Source: Mikrocytos mackini (Eukaryota > Endomyxa > Ascetosporea > Mikrocytida > Mikrocytiidae). From it: DNA of 41,334 bases. Below are positions 1 through 8,282 of the stretch, piece after piece (positions within the stretch are counted from its first letter, which is position 1; each line of letters starts with the position of its first letter). The stretch is from assembly GCA_030180075.1 (NCBI GenBank), contig JASNJN010000014.1, positions 1 through 41,334 of the forward strand, in the 5' to 3' direction. The translations under genes and the position numbers were made by a program. A model generated the notes under the pieces. The model saw nothing but the letters and a program-made list of their open reading frames with translations, searched no databases and was not told the origin of the DNA.

Positions 1-287
1 ATGATTATTTAACTGAAAATATAGTTTTTTCTTGGAATTTCTGTTTGTTTTTGCACCAATTTATAAAGTAATGAAAATATCTAGACCTGATTTTGTCAAA
101 GTGTTGTTGGCAATTTTTGAAAAACCATCATAATTCATCTAAAATTAAATATAATTGAATTGGCGGATAAATTAAATTTGAAAATTTTGTTAATATAATT
201 TATAAAATTAAAAAACGGCAAAAAATCAGGAAAAGTGTAAGAATTTCAGGAAAAATGCAACTTTTTCAGGCAAAATGAATTTCAATC
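1..287. other. AT-rich stretch without a gene
   Basis: No coding signal is visible. The last 60 bases hold short repeats of a TTCAGG(A/C)AAA type motif just before the retroelement fossil begins. Nothing else can be supported here. Confidence 0.5.
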
Positions 288-1823
288 GAAGAAAACGAAG
301 ATTACATCCTGGAAACCGACGCGTCAGATCACAGTATTGGCGCAATCCTGAAGCAAAGAGGAAAAATCGTGGGAATATACAGTAAGAAATTGACAAAACC
401 GGAAACTAATTATAGCATAGTCGAGAAAGAGTTATATGCTATATACCGCGCAATTCTTCACTTCAAAATACTCTTATTCAACGCGCACATCGAATGTTTA
501 ACTGATAATAGAAATTTATTATTTGACAAAATGGTGGAAACGAGTAGGATACAAAGATGGAAGATCGTCCTAGCCGAATTCGGTCTAAATCTAAGACACA
601 TAGACGGAATCAACAATACTGGCGCAGATTTTTTATCACGCCTGCACGCCATTAAAGAAGAACCGAAGGTACTTATAAACGTAAAGGAACTTGGAAGACA
701 ACAACAGATTTCATTTAAATCGACTCCAGAAGAACTAAGACATGAATTTACTGAAAAGGAAGTCGGAGACACAATGTTGTCAATTACAAAAGAAAAGATA
801 TGGATTCCAGAACACTATATAAAAGAGTTTTGGTCTGAGTGCCACAGGACACTGGGACATCCTAACGGAAAAAAGCTTTTCAACACAATCAGCCCATACT
901 TTTCAGCGAAGAACCTTCACAAGGATATTTTAAAGTACTCACTAGAATGTACCCCTTGCCAGTTAAACAAATTAAAAAAGGTAAAGTGGGGGAGAACATC
1001 AGGATTCCTAAACGCAACCAGCACAAATGCAATAATTGCATCCGACATCTTCGGACCAATTCCTACAAACTTATACATCTCAGACTTTGAAGAAAGCAAG
1101 TTCTTCATTATTACAATAATTGATTTGTTTTCACGGTACTGCTCTATTAAAGCAGTAGAGAAAATTACAAGTAACGATGTGATAAAGGAGAGTTTGAAAC
1201 CGTGGATTAAAAGGTTTGGTGCTCCTAAGAAGATCATCACCGACCAAGGACGACAGTATATGTCCTCCAAATTTAAAAGGTTTTGCCGAGCGCACAAAGT
1301 TAAGCACAGCCCTACTTCAACTTATAATCCACAGGGCAACTCGACAGCAGAAAGAATAAACCAGAGCATTGGAAATATTTTCCGTATTTACAAAGGGTGC
1401 TCTGTTGACTCTATAGTGCAAAAGATTCACAACAATCTAAACGAATGCCAACACGCGGTAACGAAGTACAGCCCTTCTATTATTATGACAAGACAAAATC
1501 AGTTGGACCCATGCAGAACCAACATAGAAGTCAATTTAGAAGAAGTACGTGAAAGGAACCTGAGAAACAAAGTAGAGGGAAATATTCGAACTAATAAAAG
1601 CAGAAAAGAATTAAATATAGAGAAAGGAGACTTTGTGTTACTTAAGGTTCAGATGCCACAGAAGTTTGATCAAAAATACAGAGGACCTTACAGGATATTA
1701 GATAAAGACAATGCCGAGAATCGTTATCAAATTCAAGAAAAGAATACGACATCTTGGCATAACATAAAGAATCTTTATCCTTTTAGAGGGGCAGGATATG
1801 AGGACTTGAGGTACATAAAATAA
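288..1823 (+). mobile_element. Ty3/gypsy LTR-retrotransposon fossil, 3' half of pol
   Basis: The translated stretch shows, in order, an RNase H domain (start near 300, with the TDAS-type opening and a DFLSRL ending near 640), an HHCC zinc-binding module (about 840-970), an integrase catalytic core (about 1040-1400) and a GPY/F-type C-terminal module (around 1680-1790). This order (RNase H then integrase) is that of Ty3/gypsy (Metaviridae) pol. The gag, protease and reverse transcriptase parts are not present, and no pair of LTRs was recognised in the window, so the copy is broken: at least its 5' half is absent. The long open stretch suggests that it is fairly young. It lies about 1 kb from the first host gene. 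Confidence 0.92.
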
Positions 1824-2803
1824 CGGAAGGATTAAAGTGGATAGTTTGAAGATGATGGAGGTCAATAGGAAAGAATAGGAAGCTATAAGTTTTTACATAA
1901 GATTTAATTAAATAAAAATAAATAAAAGAAAACCAATTTTAAATTTTCTTAGAAAAACATTAATTTTGAAAATGCCTTTCAATCGCACTTACAACCATAA
2001 CGGGCCACCATACTCTAGTGCGCCACCAAGAATGGCGCCTACACCTGTTTCCTTATTCAATTACTTCCTAACTTACAGGAAGTCACCCAGCCGGCGCGAC
2101 ATGTTACTTTCCTCAAACTCTCCAGAGGGTGGCCAACACGGCTGTGTTAGTCTGGAGTCGAACAAAACCCCAGTAGGGAAAACGATAATTCCTCCCGAGT
2201 CGTAACTAAGACTGGTTTATGACAAGAACCAACAAATTTCTATATTTTACGTTTTTGTGCCTTTCTGAATCGAAATGACAAAACATGAATATTTAAATGT
2301 TTTATCCTCAAACGCACACTTTTTCCAAAAAAATGTGGACATTTTTAAAATCAAACAAAGGTGGTAACATGTTTGTTTCAATGTTTTATTGGTCAAAAAA
2401 CGTTTTCCGGATCTTTTGGAGGCTGTTTTTCGAAAAATGGGTGAAAAAAGAGGAATTTTATTTTTTTTGAGAAGGGGGGCACAAGGGTCCCGCCCTTCGA
2501 AAAAAAAATTATTTACAAAATATGGGATTAACCTTTTTGACCACCCAAAGCACGTGAAAACGGTTCTAATCGTGTTTTAGCTTCAAATAAGACGTTTTTA
2601 ATAGTTTAAAAAAGTGTGCTTTTGAAGACGAATCTATTTAAATTTCAAAACCAAATTCGTCTTATACAAGTGTCCAAAGTTATTTCTAATTAAATTCCAA
2701 TTAGGTTATTGAAACCAGCATATTATACTTTCTTATTAAAATTTCTATATGCGTCTTCATGGAGATTTACGAATTTGACAATTTCTTTCGATTTTATTTT
2801 TAA
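1824..2803. other. Non-coding flank between retroelement fossil and host island
   Basis: About 1 kb without a convincing gene. Positions 1966-2205 are open for 79 codons with many Pro and Ser, and are less AT-rich than what follows. This part may be retroelement end sequence (UTR or LTR) but I found no second copy in the window to prove it. Positions 2300-2700 are AT-rich with A, T and G runs. Short MBF1-like promoter sequence should lie in the last 50 bases. Confidence 0.45.
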
Positions 2804-3163
2804 ATGTATCCAAATGACGAGAAGAAGATAATAATTCGAGGTGGTAGAGGGCGTAGAACATCAACAAGCTCAAGAGGCCCCAAACCTGCAAGTTCTGCAA
2901 AAAAATACTATGACATGGCCGAATCTAACAAGAAAGTTACTCAATCAAAAGTTTCCAAGACATTTTCCACCTTTTTAATCATCGAAAGAAACAAGCGAAA
3001 GTTATCTCGCGCAGAACTAGCCAAAAATATTCAGATATCAAAGATAGATCTTGAAAAATACGAAAATGGGCAAGCCAAAGAAGACAAAAAGCTAGAAAGT
3101 CGTATTCGAGTATATTTTTCAAAAACCCCTGTTTCAAATGCAAATGATTCTGATAGCGACTAA
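2804..3163 (+). CDS. MBF1-like transcriptional coactivator (XRE-type HTH)
   Basis: 119 residues. MBF1 bridges gene-specific activators and TBP in eukaryotes and also keeps ribosome frame on stalled mRNAs. Residues 58-108 fit the MBF1/XRE helix-turn-helix: ERNKRKLSRAELAKNI followed by LEKYENGQA, aligned with the family pattern of R..kglsq.dLA..i......i..YE.G.A. The N-terminal part is basic, with RGGRGRR and SSRGPKP stretches, as in the N-terminal MBF1 domain, but is shorter than the roughly 145-150 residues usual for fungi and animals. The tail is acidic and Ser-rich. The start is preceded by TTTTATTTTTAA. The gene converges with the membrane protein gene at 3219-4022, with 55 bases between their stop codons. 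It could instead be another HTH protein of the XRE type; the N-terminal match is weaker than the HTH match. Confidence 0.75.
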   Translation: MYPNDEKKIIIRGGRGRRTSTSSRGPKPASSAKKYYDMAESNKKVTQSKVSKTFSTFLIIERNKRKLSRAELAKNIQISKIDLEKYENGQAKEDKKLESRIRVYFSKTPVSNANDSDSD

Positions 3164-3218
3164 TTATTTAACAATTAACCCCCGGTTATATCCTGCTGTT
3201 TAAGTTTAATCGTGCTAT

Positions 3219-4022
3219 TCAAATGGCAGCTTCGTCTTTCATCCCAACACACAGCAACAATGCCAGAAGGCTCATAACGACTACAATCGCAATTATGTAT
3301 ATCACAATCACCCAAGGCTCTGTCCAGGGGTTCTTCTCTCTGTTGTCATCGATGTGAGGGTTGTTGTCGCAAAATATCTGGTCAGAGAAGTGGTTGTCTA
3401 CCTGTACCCAAGTGTCCCCCTCTGACTCTACCACTACTGTGTATGGGAACTGGGTTGGGCTCCCGTTCTTTACATCGTCTGGAGATGTTAGACTGAAACC
3501 AGAAACTCTAACCTGCGCTTTCACGTCGTCTTTCAGTTCCAATCTGAACACCAGTTCTGTCTGTCCCATGTAAAGGGTGTCCGACTTAATGTTCTCTGAC
3601 TCTACATCCACGTCTATCTCATCCGCGATATCCGGCTTTAGATTTTCGAAAGAAACCTTCTCCGACTTGTCAAGGAGCAACTCGTCCGCTTTGTCTTCGT
3701 TGAAATTAAAATAGCTCTCCTGTGTATGAATCACAACTGTGCCTCCTTTTATCTTGTCGTCCATCTCGTTTCTGAATTTTAGGTGGACAACAGTAAAGAA
3801 GTATCTGTTCTTCTTATCGTCGCCTTCGAATACAATTTTTTCTTTATAAAATGAATGGGGACCGAAGTTGATCACCCCCTTCAAGCTATTTACGATTACT
3901 GGCGCAGTTGAAGTGGAGCTTGTATCTTCGGAAGTTGTAGAAATGCTTGTAGTGTTCTCTTCTTGGAGGACGAACTTATTTAAGGCTAAGGATACCCAAA
4001 CTAGAAAGGTTACAGTCTTCAT
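3219..4022 (-). CDS. Unknown type I membrane protein, secreted ectodomain
   Basis: 267 residues, family not recognised. Visible: an N-terminal signal peptide (about 1-20, MKTVTFLVWVSLALNKFVLQ), a Ser/Thr-rich linker (about 24-42, probably O-glycosylated if exported), a long acidic, beta-rich region (about 45-230), then one hydrophobic segment at about 238-257 and a short tail ending KDEAAI. This predicts a type I membrane protein with nearly all mass outside the cytosol or in the ER lumen. Two Cys lie near each other in and after the membrane region and only one in the ectodomain (DQIFCDN). The start is preceded at some distance by AAATTTCAA. It is read in the same direction as the next gene, 71 bases away. 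I considered TRAP-alpha because of the layout, but the sequence gives no support. Confidence 0.7.
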   Translation of the reverse strand: MKTVTFLVWVSLALNKFVLQEENTTSISTTSEDTSSTSTAPVIVNSLKGVINFGPHSFYKEKIVFEGDDKKNRYFFTVVHLKFRNEMDDKIKGGTVVIHTQESYFNFNEDKADELLLDKSEKVSFENLKPDIADEIDVDVESENIKSDTLYMGQTELVFRLELKDDVKAQVRVSGFSLTSPDDVKNGSPTQFPYTVVVESEGDTWVQVDNHFSDQIFCDNNPHIDDNREKNPWTEPWVIVIYIIAIVVVMSLLALLLCVGMKDEAAI

Positions 4023-4093
4023 TTAACTTTGAAATTTGTGTTTAAATTCATAATTCAAATCTTTTAAATAGTTGTTATCATTTTTCTTTTTAG

Positions 4094-5251
4094 CTATGCG
4101 ACATGCAACAATGCTTTATCAAGTTTATTTGTTTTTGTTTGGAAGATTAGTATCTTTCTGTCGTCAGTTAACCCCACCAATACATTACTTTCATTGAGTT
4201 TTACCAGACTATAAACTTTTCCGAGTATTTCTTTTCCATTGCTATCGGAATCAACTACAATTTCCTCAATGTTGTCCCCTAATACATACTTGACGAAATA
4301 ACCAGCCTTTGTTTGGTAATTTTTGTTCAACATCACAAGTTCGCCCCCATACTCCAGTAATTGGTTGCACTTGAAGTCTTTTGTAAGTATTCTCTTATGC
4401 AGCTTTACTTTATATCCCTTTTGAAGGTCGAAAATGTCAATCTTATTTCCCTTTTTTAATGTACTGAAATAACAACCATTGTTATGGAACGTTAAACTGA
4501 TTATACTCGGGCTATAGAAAAGCTTCTTTCCTTTTCCATTCTGCAAAAGAGAAAAGTCCCGAGTGTCAAGAATAACGAAATTATCATCAAAAGTTATACC
4601 GAGAAGGGCCTTCGTTTTACTCAAGTACAGAGCCTTTGCTGGATGATTGAACACAACTCTCTTTATTATTTCATTGTCGACCAGATGATATAATACCAAG
4701 CACTTCCCAATATCCTTAGCGTCTATATACATAAAGAAGTAATCGCTTTCTTGATCTACCCTTACGACGAGCGAAATAACAAACGGGTTAACAATAGTTT
4801 TATGGATCATTGTTTCTAATGAAGTGTCTTTTAACTTAAAGTGGTATGTGATAATTGATCCATCTGAGTAAAATAATAGGAATCCTTCCTTGTCTATCAG
4901 TTCAAGGTGTACAATGTTTGAATTGTTTTGGGTTAGTATGCTTTCGGAAGTGATCATGGTGTAAGAACTATCCAGGATTGCTAAGGTTAAGCTATTGTCG
5001 TAACTTTCGAAGAGCAAAACATTGTATCCGTGTGGTCCTAGACCCCCTAATATGTCAACAAGCCTTATTTTTCGTTTAGAAATGTGCGTGTAAGATATAG
5101 ACGCCTTTTGTGATGATATGTCCAAATTTTCCTGTTTGAAGCCTGCATGGCCTTCCTTTAACTTCAAAGATAGGGAAATAGATTCGTTGGTTATCCAATG
5201 GGTGTATTTATATAAATTGGAATGTGTTGTAGTCTGTTGTTCACTCTCCAT
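4094..5251 (-). CDS. Beta-propeller-like protein, function unknown
   Basis: 385 residues, no signal peptide or membrane segment. The protein is built of repeating blocks of short hydrophobic beta strands separated by polar turns, for example NVLLFESYDNSLTLAIL, GFLLFYSDGSIITYHF, FDDNFVILDTRDFSL and VLVGLTDDRKILIFQT. The last block is the classic sensor of WD40-like propellers (VG..DD..I.IF). No WD dipeptides are conserved, so it is a divergent propeller at best; several nucleolar, nuclear pore and trafficking proteins look like this and I cannot choose. It is divergent from eIF1: only 27 bases separate the two start codons. Stop codon is TAG at 4094-4096. Confidence 0.65.
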   Translation of the reverse strand: MESEQQTTTHSNLYKYTHWITNESISLSLKLKEGHAGFKQENLDISSQKASISYTHISKRKIRLVDILGGLGPHGYNVLLFESYDNSLTLAILDSSYTMITSESILTQNNSNIVHLELIDKEGFLLFYSDGSIITYHFKLKDTSLETMIHKTIVNPFVISLVVRVDQESDYFFMYIDAKDIGKCLVLYHLVDNEIIKRVVFNHPAKALYLSKTKALLGITFDDNFVILDTRDFSLLQNGKGKKLFYSPSIISLTFHNNGCYFSTLKKGNKIDIFDLQKGYKVKLHKRILTKDFKCNQLLEYGGELVMLNKNYQTKAGYFVKYVLGDNIEEIVVDSDSNGKEILGKVYSLVKLNESNVLVGLTDDRKILIFQTKTNKLDKALLHVA

Positions 5252-5278
5252 TCATTGAAAAAGAAAAAGTTAAGTTTT
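5252..5278. promoter_or_regulatory. 27-base divergent promoter between propeller gene and eIF1
   Basis: The start codons of the two divergent genes (5251 reading left, 5279 reading right) leave only 27 bases, made almost entirely of A- and T-tracts. Both genes must therefore start transcription here or inside each other. The space is too short for separate upstream elements. Confidence 0.55.
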
Positions 5279-5646
5279 ATGGAGAACTTCGAAAGTATTT
5301 AAACTGAAAGTATTTAATGACGAAGACACCACATCTAATACGATCGACGGCAAAAAACACAACTCTAAAATTATAAGTATTTTTATTCAAAGCTCTAAGA
5401 ATAAACCAAAGAAACGCTAGGAAATACATCACAATCGTTGAGGGCCTTACATTTCTCAAAAAAGAGGAAATCAAAGAACTACTAAGTAAAATCAAACGCA
5501 AACTGAGCACCAACGGCACCATCGTCCAGTCAGAAGAGTTTGGGGTTGTACTTCAACTTCAGGGCGACTTGAGAAAGAAGTTAACAAAATTCTTGTTAGA
5601 AAGCAAGTATTGTAACAAGGACGAAATAGTTACGAAAGGCTTTTAA
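5279..5646 (+). CDS. EIF1: Translation initiation factor eIF1 (SUI1), three exons
   Basis: eIF1 binds the 40S subunit near the P site and controls start-codon choice. Unspliced, the gene is broken twice by stop codons. Removing 5295-5310 and 5377-5392 joins exons 5279-5294, 5311-5376 and 5393-5646 into one 111-residue frame (yeast Sui1 has 108). The spliced middle reads ITLRINQRNARKYITIVEGL, matching yeast IHIRIQQRNGRKTLTTVQGV, and the second junction falls inside this most conserved block, so the splice is strongly supported. The rest has the family features STNGTIVQ, VVLQLQGDLRKKLTKFLL and the C-terminal TKGF (family IHGF/VHGF). The start MENFEIFND resembles Sui1 IENLKSFDPF. It converges with the transporter gene, 91 bases between stops. 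The alternative, two +1 ribosomal frameshifts, gives a much poorer protein match at the second site. Confidence 0.95.
5295..5310 (+). other. 16-nt spliceosomal intron 1 of eIF1
   Basis: Sequence GTATTTAAACTGAAAG, GT at the donor and AG at the acceptor. It holds an in-frame TAA, so the gene cannot be read without its removal (or a frameshift). It is part of a local near-duplication of GAAAGTATTTAA. The inner AAACTGA could serve as a branch site, but there is almost no room. Confidence 0.85.
5377..5392 (+). other. 16-nt spliceosomal intron 2 of eIF1
   Basis: Sequence GTATTTTTATTCAAAG. It has the same length and the same GTATTT start and AAAG end as intron 1. Its removal restores the most conserved eIF1 motif across the junction (RINQRNARK). 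Without removal the frame ends in TAG soon after. Confidence 0.93.
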
Positions 5647-5737
5647 CTAATTATAACTTAAAATGTCAGAACATATTAGTTTACACAACTAAACAAGCGA
5701 GTTGATAATAAATATTAGTTATTGTGCTATACGACAA

Positions 5738-6766
5738 TCACATATATTTTTCAACAATGTTTATCCCTATCCCAATGAAGAACAACCCTGCCACTAACCA
5801 GTGTTCAGTTGTCATATTGTGTTTGTATAACCAGTTGCTAATCAACAGAGTTAAGAATTTCCGGATTGTTGTTATTGTCACTAGCACAAGCGACCCATAG
5901 TTGAATAGCATCTCCAGGATTAACATCTGTCCTATCCCACTTAACAAACAAGACGTCAAAAGAACACTTCCTAAACTCCTTCCTTGGTATTCAAATTTGC
6001 TGTAATACATAAAATGTTTAACCATACTTCCTTTCGTTAGCCCATAGAAAGCACCAAATAGTACAAATGAATATAGCCCCGCATTAAACATATGTATCGA
6101 AGGATCCCTTTTTTGTGCTATTGCTTCTTCCTGCAAGTAGCTTATTAAACCATCTATTGCAAGAGACCCAACCAGCATATAAAATCCGATCATTGTTTCG
6201 AAAGTGATGTTGAAGTGGCTCTTTGAGTTGTCCTGGCTTTGTCTGTTCCCCAATAGAATAAAGGCAACTAAACTCCCAACAATAAGCACGGAACTGAAGT
6301 ATTTTAAATTAGAATACCGTTTAGATAGGAAAAATCTTCCCGTTACCATTATTGGTACCATTTTTGCCGACTTGAACAAGATTGCAAGTATGAACGGCGT
6401 CTTTACCAGCGCACAATTTGTCAGATAAATTGAAAACGACTGTAGAATTGCGGGTAGTATCAGCATTCTCCACTCCCGAACACTCAAAGCAGCAAAGATA
6501 ATCCTCTTTGGCGAAGGAAGTAACCGACCCGTAAGTAAAATGTATATGATCGAGATTATACACTGGAAGAGGTTCTGCAAGGTTATAAAGAAAAGTGGGT
6601 TCGTAAATTTCATTGTACCTAAGCTAGAAGTGTATGTTTTCTTGTAAATTTCTTCGTTGTATATTCCACTAACTAGGAATGTTAGATAGAGCATTGCGGT
6701 GAGGCAGAAAAATTTTACCGTGTTGTTGATGCCCGTTCTCTTGTGAGTACTGTTTTGAGAAAACAT
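5738..6766 (-). CDS. UAA-family (SLC35B-like) nucleotide-sugar/nucleotide transporter
   Basis: 342 residues from the start at 6766. The frame is open up to 6847, but the extra 27 residues would overlap the Bet1-like gene, and the AAATTTCAA box sits right before the inner ATG, so that start is preferred. About ten hydrophobic segments are visible. Family hallmarks are FKSAKMVPIM (about residues 131-140; FKSSK.VPVM in SLC35B) and GSLVLVTITTIRKFLTLL (about 291-308; the VT.TTRK block of UAA transporters). SLC35B proteins carry PAPS, UDP-sugars or, for SLC35B1, ATP/ADP across ER or Golgi membranes; the substrate cannot be told here. A Lys/Tyr C-terminus (VEKYM) is left in the cytosol. Stop codon is TGA. 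It is divergent from the SNARE gene, which also acts in the early secretory pathway. Confidence 0.88.
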   Translation of the reverse strand: MFSQNSTHKRTGINNTVKFFCLTAMLYLTFLVSGIYNEEIYKKTYTSSLGTMKFTNPLFFITLQNLFQCIISIIYILLTGRLLPSPKRIIFAALSVREWRMLILPAILQSFSIYLTNCALVKTPFILAILFKSAKMVPIMVTGRFFLSKRYSNLKYFSSVLIVGSLVAFILLGNRQSQDNSKSHFNITFETMIGFYMLVGSLAIDGLISYLQEEAIAQKRDPSIHMFNAGLYSFVLFGAFYGLTKGSMVKHFMYYSKFEYQGRSLGSVLLTSCLLSGIGQMLILEMLFNYGSLVLVTITTIRKFLTLLISNWLYKHNMTTEHWLVAGLFFIGIGINIVEKYM

Positions 6767-6796
6767 TTGAAATTTTAAAAGTTGGAATAAGTTAAC
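6767..6796. promoter_or_regulatory. 30-base divergent promoter between transporter and SNARE
   Basis: Only 30 bases separate the two start codons. Read toward the transporter, the ATG is directly preceded by AAATTTCAA, the same box found before Rpb3 and a transposase. The other direction has GTTAAC before its ATG. Confidence 0.6.
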
Positions 6797-7135
6797 ATGA
6801 AAAACACTACAACCAACAAACGGAATTATTCGAACGAGAAAGAACAACGCACGGGGGAAGACAGGGAAACGACTGAGGATTTAGAGCGACTTGAGAAGAA
6901 TGTAGACAGCATAAAAAGTATAACTTACGAATTAGGAAGAGAGACTGATATTCACAATGAAATACTGAAGGAAATTATTTCCGAGCAGGGGGGAATTCAG
7001 CACACAGCCAGTTTATTTGGGAGAAAGCTTGATATTAGCGACAAAGGATTTTCCAGGTTGAAGTTTTCTTTTCAAGTCTGTCTGATTTTATTCTTATTCT
7101 ATCTTCTCATAAAAATAAAAAGAATTTTTATTTAA
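6797..7135 (+). CDS. Bet1/Sft1-type Qc-SNARE
   Basis: 112 residues. Bet1-type SNAREs form the Qc helix in ER-Golgi fusion complexes. Residues about 25-85 form the heptad SNARE motif, LERLEKNVDSIKSITYELGR matching Bet1 IKSLSIEIG, then FGRKLDISDKGFSRLK matching the MGRLKILSRGSQTKLL end of Bet1. Residues about 92-106 are a hydrophobic tail anchor, followed by KIKR. Length is typical (rat Bet1 118). The zero-layer residue, normally Gln (TQN), is His53 in DIHNEIL, a notable change. The N-terminal 25 residues are polar. The gene starts 30 bases from the divergent transporter. Confidence 0.88.
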   Translation: MKNTTTNKRNYSNEKEQRTGEDRETTEDLERLEKNVDSIKSITYELGRETDIHNEILKEIISEQGGIQHTASLFGRKLDISDKGFSRLKFSFQVCLILFLFYLLIKIKRIFI

Positions 7136-7648
7136 AGAAGGAAGTAATTGTAAATGTAATTTATGTGTATGATTATAAAAACAGGAAATAAAACCAATGA
7201 ATTTAAAAGACATTGCGCTTTTAAATGACTAGCCGTCTCTGTTTATGGACAATTTATGAAAATAATCAATAACTATATATACTGGTATATAATTGTAATG
7301 GCTAGGATAAAAATATTTTACTTTGTTGTATCTTTTAAAGATTCACTAGTATGCTTTTTCACCTGCTTTGGTCAATTTTGTTTATAAAGACCAATCAATA
7401 CAACCTAACGTTTTATGAATTAGACTACTGCTATAATTTTTATTATTCCATCTGAAGTTCTTAGAAATGGAATGGTTCGTTCTTTTTATTCGGAGGGGAT
7501 GTACTTTGTATTTAAGTAACAAATTTATATTTGTGTCTCTTCTTAAAGTTATTATCTGTTTCGGCACTATTTATTTTAAATGACTATCTTTCATATTGTT
7601 GATAATTATAAAATTGATCAAGTTTCCGTATTCTAACTGTATATATAA

Positions 7649-7936
7649 GAAAATAATATCTCAGTATTTGTTCCTTTAATTTACTTTGTGAATAGATGTA
7701 TGCAATTGGATTCGTTGGAATTTCTAACTTATTTGTTGTTTTTGGCGAATGTAAAAGAGGATTATAAGATACTGTATTGTAAATCGAAATGGAATGTTGA
7801 ATAGATTACAATAAATTTGTCTTCTTTATTAGATAAAACTTATTGTTTGTGGGATGGTTGCTTTAAAACATATCCGTATTGTTTGTATGACAATAAAAAG
7901 GATAGACATTATATAAAATTGTGTCTTAAGGAATAA
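7649..7936 (+). pseudogene. Possible gene relic, unidentified
   Basis: From 7649 a frame runs to 7936 with one internal TAG. The residues look protein-like: LEFLTYLLFLANVKEDYKIL before the stop, and YCLWDGCFKTYPYCLYDNKK then RHYIKLCLKE after it. The Cys/Tyr pattern recalls FLYWCH-type fingers of MULE transposases but is too short to assign. An ATG lies at 7700. Confidence 0.3.
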
Positions 7937-8272
7937 CGTAGTAAGTTTCGGACTTTCTTTTCACTTCTTTAACAAGTAAAGAGGGGAATTCTTTGTAAAA
8001 CTAACAGCTATGCCTATATCGATCCGATGTATGTAGTGAGTTAATAAGTTTCATCTTTATTAATGGGCGAATGGTTTTTGCGGTTTTTGGGATGTCAGTG
8101 GAAGGTTTTAGTAACAATTTTCGCTATTTGTTTAATCCCTATCTAAAGTTGCCTATATTTCACCAACTTATATAGTTCTTTGTCTACTTACCATTTCTTC
8201 TGCTAATAAATCAAATAGCTCATTCCATCGTCCAGTATCAGATTGTTTTCCAAAAGTTTAAAAATAAAAAAT

Positions 8273-8282
8273 AAATTTTCAA
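8273..8282 (+). promoter_or_regulatory. AAATTTTCAA start-proximal box of Rpb3
   Basis: AAATTTTCAA abuts the ATG. The same box, with three Ts, directly precedes the transporter (6766) and BED-hAT (33531) start codons, so it is probably an initiator-like core element with very short 5' UTRs. Confidence 0.5.

Larger units (their letters stand above)
7136..8282. other. Gene-poor spacer between SNARE and Rpb3
   Basis: About 1.15 kb, far longer than other gaps in the island. No intact gene, tRNA or clear repeat was seen. It holds one broken coding-like stretch (7649-7936) and the Rpb3 promoter at its right end. Several chance GT(N12)AG strings occur, as expected in AT-rich DNA, and none restores a frame. 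Confidence 0.5.

Noticed and set aside
1966-2205. 79-codon ORF after the retroelement fossil
   Set aside because: No domain, no host-like start context, composition more like element end sequence.
3219-4022. TRAP-alpha identity for the membrane protein
   Set aside because: Similar layout only; no sequence match to the TRAP-alpha luminal domain.
5279-5646. eIF1 expressed through two +1 ribosomal frameshifts (codon followed by TAA or TAG, skipping T, as in Euplotes)
   Set aside because: The pattern fits formally, but the resulting protein lacks the conserved RINQRN block, whereas removal of a 16-nt GT...AG intron restores it exactly.
7382-7567. Minus-strand 61-codon ORF with FLYWCH-like look
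   Set aside because: No Cys/His pattern; most likely chance in AT-rich DNA.
7136-8282. Further 16-base GT...AG strings, for example near 7320 and 7491
   Set aside because: They do not restore any recognisable reading frame, and such strings are frequent by chance in AT-rich DNA.
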